Shown here in pieces: positions 14,351 to 20,034 of a DNA stretch of 20,034 nucleotides; position 1 is the first letter of the stretch; each line of letters begins with the position of its first letter. The stretch covers positions 1 to 20,034 of the forward strand of contig CAZKTF010000038.1 in the NCBI GenBank assembly GCA_964555565.1. The letters are read 5' to 3'. This stretch comes from CAZKTF01 sp964555565. GTDB taxonomy: Bacteria > Planctomycetota > JAJSAM01 > JAKLKS01. The notes under the pieces are model-generated. The model did no database searches. It was not told the DNA's origin and saw nothing but the letters and a program-made list of their open reading frames with translations. A program made the position numbers and the translations under genes.

Positions 14351-15694
14351 GTGCGCCCGTGGTCCCTCGCCGCGCTCGCCCTCGCCGCCTGCGCGGTGCC
14401 GTCCCGTGCGCCTGAGGCCCCCGTGCGGCCCCCCGCCCTGGCCGGCATCGACGCGATGCTGGGGGAGGTCTCCCCGGAGCGGCTGGCCGCGACCGTCCGC
14501 CGGCTCGCCGCCTTCGGGACCCGCCACACGCTCTCGCGCACCGACTCCGGGGAGCGCGGGATCGGGGCCGCGCGGCGCTGGATGCGGGCGGAGCTCGAGA
14601 AGGTCCCCGGGCTCGAGGTCTCCTTCGATTCCCACCTCCAGCCCCCGGTCGCGCGTGTCCCGAGGGAGACCGAGCTCGTGAACGTGGTCGCGGTCCTTGC
14701 GGGCTCGATGCCCGCGGCGGCGGCGCGGCGCTACGCGGTCGTGGGGCACTACGACTCCCGCTGCAGCGACGTCCTCGACGCCGAGGGGGACGCGCCGGGC
14801 GCCAACGACGACGGCTCCGGCGTGGCGGCCGTGATGGAGCTCGCGCGGGTCATGGCCGGGCGGCGCTTCGATGCGACGCTGGTCTTCCTCCTCACGGCGG
14901 GGGAGGAGCAGGGGCTTCTCGGGGCCCGCGCCCACGCGAAGGCGGCGCGGGCGGCCGGCACGGCCTACCGCGGCGTCCTCAGCAACGACATCGTGGGGGA
15001 CCCCGGGGGGCAGCCCGCGGGCGCGCGGCGCATCCGCGTCTTCTCCGAGGGGGTCCCGCCCGGGGCCTCCCCGGAGGAGGTCCGCCGCATCGCCTCGCTC
15101 GCCGCCGAGCACGACTCCCCCTCCCGCCAGCTCGCGCGATTCGTGGCCGAGGTCGCAGGACTCCACCGCCCGGGCGTGGAGGCGATGCTGGTCTTCCGCG
15201 CGGACCGCTTCCTCCGCGGCGGGGACCACCTCGCGTTCCTCGCCGAGGGCTTCCCCGCGGTGCGCTTCACCGACCTCCGCGAGGACTACGCCCGCCAGCA
15301 CCAGGACCCCCGCGTGGAGGGAGGCGTCCGCTACGGGGACCTCCCGGAGTACGTGGACCCGGAGTACCTCGCCGCCGTCGCGCGCCTGAACGGCGCGGCG
15401 CTCGCCCACCTCGCCAACGCCCCATCGACGCCGGCCGACGCCCGGGTCGTCACGGCCGCGCTCGCCAACGACACCACCGTGCGCTGGTCCCCGTCCCCGG
15501 AGCCCGACACCGCGGGCTACGAGGTCCTCTGGAGGGAGACCACGAGCCCGACCTGGCAGCGGACCTTCGACGCGGGCGCGGCGACGGAGTACCGCCTCGA
15601 CCCCTCGAAGGACGACGGCCTCTTCGGCGTCCGCGCCTACGACCGGGACGGGTTCCGGAGCCCGGTGGCCTTCTGCGGCGCGGGGAAGGAGTAG
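14351..15694 (+). CDS. M28-family metallopeptidase lipoprotein with C-terminal Fn3-like domain
   Basis: 447 residues. The N-terminus MRPWSLAALALAACAVPS is a lipoprotein signal with lipobox LAAC and acylated Cys14, so the enzyme is tethered to a membrane facing the periplasm or exterior. The peptidase domain (about 40-352) has the full di-zinc set expected for M28 aminopeptidases: H133 (GHYDSR), bridging D153 (ANDDGSG), catalytic/ligand pair E185/E186 (TAGEEQGLLG), D213 (SNDIVGD) and H317 (RQHQD). Residues about 363-442 look like one fibronectin type III-like module (TTVRWSPSPEPDTAGYEV). The GTG start at 14351 follows the BFN stop by 6 nt without a clear Shine-Dalgarno sequence, suggesting reinitiation in an operon. 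Likely scavenges extracellular peptides; the exact specificity is unknown. Confidence 0.9.
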   Translation: MRPWSLAALALAACAVPSRAPEAPVRPPALAGIDAMLGEVSPERLAATVRRLAAFGTRHTLSRTDSGERGIGAARRWMRAELEKVPGLEVSFDSHLQPPVARVPRETELVNVVAVLAGSMPAAAARRYAVVGHYDSRCSDVLDAEGDAPGANDDGSGVAAVMELARVMAGRRFDATLVFLLTAGEEQGLLGARAHAKAARAAGTAYRGVLSNDIVGDPGGQPAGARRIRVFSEGVPPGASPEEVRRIASLAAEHDSPSRQLARFVAEVAGLHRPGVEAMLVFRADRFLRGGDHLAFLAEGFPAVRFTDLREDYARQHQDPRVEGGVRYGDLPEYVDPEYLAAVARLNGAALAHLANAPSTPADARVVTAALANDTTVRWSPSPEPDTAGYEVLWRETTSPTWQRTFDAGAATEYRLDPSKDDGLFGVRAYDRDGFRSPVAFCGAGKE

Positions 15695-15817
15695 GGGCCG
15701 GGCGCGTGGGGCCGCCCTCCCCGCCACCATCGGGGGGCTCGTCGCGGGGGCTTGACGTCCGATCAGGCTTCCCTCCTTCCCCATGGAATCCACCCGCGGA
15801 GTCGCCCGGGGCCGGGT

Positions 15818-15825
15818 GGTATCCT
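15818..15825 (+). promoter_or_regulatory. Predicted -10 box GGTATCCT of the ELW-repeat gene
   Basis: GGTATCCT lies 63 nt before ATG 15889, giving a leader of about 57 nt. The leader contains a 6-bp stem GGGCGT (15844-15849) / ACGCCC (15858-15863) and the Shine-Dalgarno sequence GGGGAGG (15877-15883). The same octamer occurs before the sigma-factor gene at 19200. Confidence 0.5.
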
Positions 15826-15888
15826 CTGCGCCGGAGCGTCGATGGGCGTCACCGGGAACGCCCGCCCCGACTCCGAGGGGAGGATCCC

Positions 15889-18800
15889 ATGGGTGACGGG
15901 AGGGGACGGGGGCGCTCGACGAGGCGGCGGCCCGCCCGGTTCCTTGCGATGTCCGCGGCGGCCCTGCTTGGGGTCCTCTGGATTCCCGGCGCGCACGGGG
16001 GTGTCGGTTCCCCGACCCCGGCTTCGCTCCTGAAGGACATCGATCCGGGGACCACTCCCCATTCCTCGATCGCCTACGGGTTCACCGCGGTCGGCGGGAC
16101 CGTGTACTTCGCCGGATACACGAACCGGACGGGCGCCGAACTCTGGAGGACCGACGGGACGGCGGCCGGCACGTCGCTCGTGCGCGACATCTGGCCCGGC
16201 GGATACCCTGGCTGGGGGGCTCCGGAGGACATGGTCACCCTGGGCGGCACCCTCTTCTTCACGGCCGGCGACGGCTCCTTCGGCCGCGAACTCTGGAGGA
16301 GCGACGGGACCGCCGCCGGGACGGCGCTGCTGAAGGACATCAACCCCGGCGGGGGAGGCTCGTTCCCGGCATCCAAGGGGCCGTCCCAACTGGCCTCCAC
16401 TCCCCCCGAGTACCCCGCCATCGTCATCGCCAACGGCACGATGTTCTTCTTCGCCGACGACGTCACGAACGGCACCGAACTCTGGAAGAGCGACGGGACG
16501 GCCGCGGGCACGGTCCTCGTGAAGGACATCCGGCCCGGGCTTGGATCCTCGGTGAACTACTCCCTCACCTCCCAACTCCCCCTACTGACCGCCGTCGGGG
16601 CATCGGTCTTCTTCGTCGCCGACGACGGGACGAACGGGCCGGAACTCTGGAAGAGCGACGGGACCGCGGCGGGCACGGTCCTCGTGAAGGACGTCAACCC
16701 CGGGGCCGCGGGCGGCAATCTCCGGTTGCTGAAGGCCGTGGGGGCGCTCCTCTACTTCGGCTCCAACTCATATCTCTGGAGGAGCGACGGGACCGAAGGA
16801 GGCACGGTCCAGGTCCAGGACGGCGTGGGCGGGTTCCCCCGCTTCGCCTGGCTCCGGGACGTCGGAGGGACCCCCTTCTTCCGGTCCCTGGGCGATGGTG
16901 AACTCTGGAAGATCGATGCGGGCACGGCGGTCCTCGTGAAGGACATCAGGCCCGGGGCCGCGTCCTCGGCGTCCACCCCGCTGGCCGTCTCGGGCTCCAC
17001 CCTCTACCTCTCCGCCAACGACGGCACGAACGGCATCGAGCTCTGGAAGAGCGACGGGACGGATGCCGGGACGGTCCTGGTGAAGGACATCCAGGCGGGA
17101 AGCGGGAATTCGAGCCCCGCCCGGGCGACGGCGTCCGGAGGCATTCTCCTCTTCGCCGCCACCACGACGGCGACGGGCCAGGAGATCTGGAGGAGCGACG
17201 GCACGAGCCTCGGCACGGTCCTCCTGAAGGACATCAACCCCGGCGCATTGGGTTCCAGCCTGACGGCCCTCGTGGCCGCGGGCGGGACGACCTGGTTCTG
17301 CGCCAACGACGGGGTCGTGGGTCGCGAGCTCTGGAAGACCGACGGGACCTCGCCCGGCACCTCCATGGTCGCGGAACTCTCCCCGGGAACCGCGGCCTCC
17401 GGTGGCCCCTATTTCATCACGGCCCTCCGGGGGAGGGTGGTCTTCGATGCGACGGAGCCCGCCACGGGCAGCGAACTCTGGACGAGCGACGGCACGGCGG
17501 CCGGCACGGCCCTCCTCAAGGACCTCGTGGCGGGAGGTGATTCCTACCCCGATGCGTTCGTGGTCAGCGGGGGGAAGGCGTACTTCCGGTCGTATGACTT
17601 CCTTCCCCCTTACCAGGACCACACGTGGGAAACGGACGGGACCAGCGGCGGGACCGTCCTCCTGGCCGACATCGAATCTACCCCCGGCGTCTTCGTCTAT
17701 TCCTTTCTCGGGGCCGTCGGCACGACCCTCTTCTTCTCGGCCCTCGACCTCGACGTCGTCGGCGACACCGTCGCCGGCGTGGAACTCTGGAAGCGCGTGG
17801 AAGGCGTCCCCGGGTTGGGCCTCGTCAAGGACATCAACCCGGGGGTCGGGGACTCCTCCCCTGGGGTCGCGTACCTCGCCCCATCGGGCGTCAATACCCC
17901 ATCGGGCTTCGCGATCCTCGGGGGGACGGCCTTCTTCGCGGCCGACGACGGGACCAACGGCGCCGAACTGTGGAAGAGCGACGGCACCGAATCCGGCACC
18001 GTCCTCCTGAAGGACATCCGGCCGGGGGCGGAAGGCTCCCGCCCCTCCGGCCTCGCCGTCGTCGGGGGGACTCTGTACTTCGCCGCGGACGACGGGACCT
18101 CGGGCGAGGAGCTCTGGAAGAGCGACGGCACCGCCCTCGGGACTGAGCGCGTGGCGGACCTCTACCCGGGGGCGGGCGGTTCCGTCCCGAGGGACCTGGC
18201 GGACTTCGACGGGGCGGTCCTCTTCACCGCCGTCCAGGCCGCCACGGGCCGGGAACTCTGGAAGAGCGACGGGACCGCGGCCGGCACGGTCCTCGTGAAG
18301 GACATCCGGGCGGGGGCCGACGGCTCCACGCCCCGGTGGCTGGAGACGCTCCCGGGCAGCGGCAAGGCGGTCTTCTCCGCCGAGGACGGGACGACGGGGA
18401 TGGAACTCTGGATCACCGACGGGACTCCCGGGGGGACGCTCCTCCTCCAGGACATCGCGCCGGGCCCCGACTCGTCCAACGCCCAGGAGATGTGCTTCAG
18501 CGCTGGGCGCGTCTTGTTCACCGCCGACGACGGGGTCGTCGGCTACGAGCTCTGGTCGGCACCCTACGAGGAGCTCGGGATCTCCCGGAGCACAATGGAC
18601 GCAGACAGGGACGGCTACGCCGACGAGGTCGAGATCGCCCTCGGCTCCTCGCCCTACGACGCGGCCGACCTTCCCCCCGGAAGGGGCCCCGCGGGGGCGG
18701 CCCAGGAACTGCTCCTCGGGAAGTCCTCCGTCGCGCTCGATTTCGACGATGCCGGGAGGGACTCCGTCTCCGTGACGGGCCTGCTCCCCGTGGACGCGGG

Positions 18801-19149
18801 TTTCCAGCCCCTCGGGTCCAAGGTCGTGGTGGACATGGGCGGGGTGGTCCGGGAGTTCACGCTGGACGAGAAGGGGCGATCGGCCCCCCCCGGGACGGCC
18901 TCCTTCAGGATCGCGCTCAAGTTCCAGTCGGGCCTGGTGATTGGCAATCCCGCCGCCCTCTTCAAGGCGAAGGTCGCCCGCTCCGACCTCGCGGCGCTCC
19001 TCCAGGACGAGGGGCTGCGGGGGGACGCGACCGTGGCGAAGGTGCCGCGCGACATCCCGGTGACCGTCTACTTCGACGGGGCCGGCTACTCGGGGGTGAA
19101 GCCTCTCCTCTACACGGCGAAGGCCGGGAAGGCGGGGAAGGCGAAGTAG
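15889..19149 (+). CDS. Exported ELWxxDGTxxGT-repeat protein with calcium-binding-type motif and C-terminal domain
   Basis: 1086 residues from ATG 15889, chosen for the GGGGAGG five nt upstream and because a signal peptide follows: a long Arg-rich n-region (GRSTRRRPARFLAM), hydrophobic core AALLGVLWIPGA and cleavage near AHG-G. Residues about 45-885 hold 16 copies, plus a terminal half, of a unit of about 50 residues built around (G)xELWKSDGTxxGTxLVKDIxPG followed by two strands such as GTxYFAADDGTNG. The N-terminal half-unit (SLLKDIDPG) and the C-terminal half-unit (VGYELWSA) are complementary, as in ring-closed beta-propellers. Residues 904-922 (DADRDGYADEVEIALGSSP) are a D-x-D-x-D-G type calcium-binding motif. 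A C-terminal beta-rich domain (about 945-1075) ends in a lysine-rich tail, AKAGKAGKAK. Probably cell-surface or secreted; the ligand is unknown. Confidence 0.88.
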   Translation: MGDGRGRGRSTRRRPARFLAMSAAALLGVLWIPGAHGGVGSPTPASLLKDIDPGTTPHSSIAYGFTAVGGTVYFAGYTNRTGAELWRTDGTAAGTSLVRDIWPGGYPGWGAPEDMVTLGGTLFFTAGDGSFGRELWRSDGTAAGTALLKDINPGGGGSFPASKGPSQLASTPPEYPAIVIANGTMFFFADDVTNGTELWKSDGTAAGTVLVKDIRPGLGSSVNYSLTSQLPLLTAVGASVFFVADDGTNGPELWKSDGTAAGTVLVKDVNPGAAGGNLRLLKAVGALLYFGSNSYLWRSDGTEGGTVQVQDGVGGFPRFAWLRDVGGTPFFRSLGDGELWKIDAGTAVLVKDIRPGAASSASTPLAVSGSTLYLSANDGTNGIELWKSDGTDAGTVLVKDIQAGSGNSSPARATASGGILLFAATTTATGQEIWRSDGTSLGTVLLKDINPGALGSSLTALVAAGGTTWFCANDGVVGRELWKTDGTSPGTSMVAELSPGTAASGGPYFITALRGRVVFDATEPATGSELWTSDGTAAGTALLKDLVAGGDSYPDAFVVSGGKAYFRSYDFLPPYQDHTWETDGTSGGTVLLADIESTPGVFVYSFLGAVGTTLFFSALDLDVVGDTVAGVELWKRVEGVPGLGLVKDINPGVGDSSPGVAYLAPSGVNTPSGFAILGGTAFFAADDGTNGAELWKSDGTESGTVLLKDIRPGAEGSRPSGLAVVGGTLYFAADDGTSGEELWKSDGTALGTERVADLYPGAGGSVPRDLADFDGAVLFTAVQAATGRELWKSDGTAAGTVLVKDIRAGADGSTPRWLETLPGSGKAVFSAEDGTTGMELWITDGTPGGTLLLQDIAPGPDSSNAQEMCFSAGRVLFTADDGVVGYELWSAPYEELGISRSTMDADRDGYADEVEIALGSSPYDAADLPPGRGPAGAAQELLLGKSSVALDFDDAGRDSVSVTGLLPVDAGFQPLGSKVVVDMGGVVREFTLDEKGRSAPPGTASFRIALKFQSGLVIGNPAALFKAKVARSDLAALLQDEGLRGDATVAKVPRDIPVTVYFDGAGYSGVKPLLYTAKAGKAGKAK
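16138..18555 (+). repeat. Internal coding repeats (ELWxxDGT units) of the exported protein
   Basis: Seventeen occurrences of the GA(A/G)CTCTGG-type core start near 16138, 16288, 16477, 16642, 16771, 16900, 17038, 17182, 17326, 17473, 17623, 17782, 17965, 18109, 18253, 18402 and 18547. Spacing is 129-189 nt, most often 144-150. Units near 16477, 16642 and 18253 are nearly identical for more than 40 nt. Units 5, 6, 11 and 12 are degenerate at the ELW-DGT core. Confidence 0.85.
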
Positions 19150-19199
19150 CGGTAGGGACGGGGCCGGAGGGGCGGGGAGGCGCGACGCGGGGCTCCCCG

Positions 19200-19207
19200 G
19201 GTATCCT
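19200..19207 (+). promoter_or_regulatory. Predicted -10 box GGTATCCT of the sigma-factor gene (leaderless)
   Basis: GGTATCCT ends 8 nt before ATG 19216, with no Shine-Dalgarno sequence. The box is identical to the one before the ELW-repeat gene. It lies in a 66-bp gap after the ELW-repeat stop that shows no U-rich terminator. Confidence 0.55.
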
Positions 19208-19215
19208 CCGCGGCA

Positions 19216-20034
19216 ATGCCTCCCTCCGCACCGGCTCCGGGGTCCGGCATCCCGGCCCGCGAGGAGACGCCGGGCCGCGTGGAGGACCACGAGGAGGCGC
19301 TCCGCCGCGGCTTCGCGGAGGGGGCCGATGCCCACGGCGCGCTGGACCTCCCCTTCGAGACGTTCGCGCGACGGGCCCTGGAACTCACGGCACGCCGGCT
19401 CCGGAGGGGCGGTGAGCAGGCGTCCCGGGAGGAGGTGGCCGAGGCCCTCTCCCGCGCGGCCCTCTCCGACCTGTTCCTCGCGATCGCCTGCGAGGAGCGC
19501 GCGCCGGGGTCCTGGGAGGCCCTCGCGGGGCGGACGAGGGGGACGGTGGTGGCGCTCGCGCTCCGCCGCGGGGCGTCCCGCGCCGAGGCGGAGGACCTCG
19601 CGGAGGAGATCCCCGGCGAGCTCTTCGTCGCGCCCCCGCGGGGGGAGGCCCGCACCCGCCTCGGCACCTACGACGGGTCCGGGACCCTCGCGGGCTGGCT
19701 CGCGGTGATCGTCGGGCGCCGCCTGGCGGACCGGCGCCGCGTCGCCGCCCGGGTCCGCCCCGCGCCGGGGGGCCGGGACGAGGACGAGGGCACCCCGGAC
19801 CCCCGGGCGAGGCCCGGGGATTTCGACCCGGCCGCCCTCGCCGCGGACGCCGAGACGGCGCGGCGGTTCGAGGAGGCCCTCCGGTCCGCCTGGGTCGATC
19901 TCACGGACCGGGAGAGGCTCGTCCTTCGGTTCCGGTTCGCCGACGGGCTGGCGCAGACGGAGATCGCGCGGTGCCTCGGCGTGGGCGAGCCCCGCGTGAG
20001 CCGGTCGATCCGCGTCGCCGTGGAGAAGATCCGC
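19216..20034 (+). CDS. RNA polymerase sigma-70-family factor (ECF-like), truncated at window end
   Basis: Open from ATG 19216 to the last base (273 codons, no stop in the window). Residues about 100-175 look like a divergent sigma region 2: helix ALRRGASRAEAEDLAEEIPGELF, then GTLAGWLAVIVGRRLADRRRV, the usual position of the -10-binding helix. A variable acidic/Pro-rich linker follows (about 180-205). Residues about 224-273 are a convincing region 4: LTDRERLVLRFRFADGLAQTEIARCLGVGEPRVSRSIR, a helix-turn-helix with the common E/D-RERLVL and Q-x-E-I-A-x-x-L-G-V pattern. An N-terminal extension of about 95 residues (with RRALELTARRLRRGG) is longer than in classical ECF factors and may hold a regulatory segment. 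The promoter regulon is unknown; what follows is outside the window. Confidence 0.8.
   Translation, partial: MPPSAPAPGSGIPAREETPGRVEDHEEALRRGFAEGADAHGALDLPFETFARRALELTARRLRRGGEQASREEVAEALSRAALSDLFLAIACEERAPGSWEALAGRTRGTVVALALRRGASRAEAEDLAEEIPGELFVAPPRGEARTRLGTYDGSGTLAGWLAVIVGRRLADRRRVAARVRPAPGGRDEDEGTPDPRARPGDFDPAALAADAETARRFEEALRSAWVDLTDRERLVLRFRFADGLAQTEIARCLGVGEPRVSRSIRVAVEKIR

Noticed and set aside
15752..15757. TTGACG as a -35 box for the ELW-repeat gene
   Set aside because: It is 62 nt upstream of the TATCCT box, far from the usual 16-18 nt, and no suitable -10 box follows it at the right distance.
16768..19335. 855-codon minus-strand frame and several shorter minus-strand frames with repeated motifs (for example 16074-16529, 17697-18131)
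   Set aside because: Their repetitiveness mirrors the ELWxxDGT repeats of the real plus-strand gene read antisense.

Overview
The window is a bacterial chromosomal segment of very high G+C (over 70% by eye), densely packed with genes on both strands. No rRNA, tRNA, CRISPR array or transposase gene is visible. Several traits point to a high-GC environmental bacterium, most likely Planctomycetota or a neighbouring phylum such as Myxococcota or Acidobacteriota. These are a large exported ELWxxDGTxxGT-repeat protein with a lysine-rich C-terminal domain, an exported HEAT/TPR protein, an adenylosuccinate lyase resembling the animal enzyme, REP-like palindrome clusters, and many apparently leaderless genes. 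The phylum assignment is inference.

Layout. 1-2376 (minus): rlmD (23S rRNA m5U methyltransferase), thiD (HMP/HMP-P kinase) and the first 32 codons of a Rossmann-fold protein, probably one operon. 2377-2912: a gap holding a 166-bp MITE-like palindromic element and a possible 27-residue membrane peptide. 2913-5806 (plus): a three-gene operon of zinc-ribbon proteins, namely an SPFH/band-7 protein with three C-terminal zinc ribbons, a two-ribbon protein with a C-terminal membrane helix, and a one-ribbon multi-helix membrane protein. 5808-7253 (minus): purB. 7430-7804 (minus): a small exported protein. 8005-8147: an array of GGGGAC-N-GTCCCC palindromes. 8166-11735 (minus): a 1189-residue exported HEAT/TPR protein. 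11757-11878: two further inverted-repeat elements. 11886-13801 (minus): a Rhizobium etli-type L-asparaginase and nnrD (NAD(P)HX dehydratase), with GTGA overlap. 13937-15694 (plus): a bifunctional-nuclease (BFN/DUF151) protein and an M28 peptidase lipoprotein. 15889-19149 (plus): the ELWxxDGT-repeat exported protein. 19216-20034 (plus): a sigma-70-family factor cut by the window end.

The strongest cross-cutting pattern is in the starts. Six genes (rlmD, purB, the HEAT/TPR gene, asparaginase, BFN, sigma factor) have a G/C-rich TANNNT box, usually GNTANNNT, exactly 6-8 nt before the start codon and no Shine-Dalgarno sequence. This is the geometry of leaderless mRNAs. Two genes with good Shine-Dalgarno sequences (SPFH, ELW-repeat) carry the same box 44-63 nt upstream. 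This box also decides several start codons, for example ATG 13937 for the BFN protein and GTG 11735 for the HEAT/TPR protein. Operon-internal genes instead use 4-nt GTGA overlaps or Shine-Dalgarno sequences.
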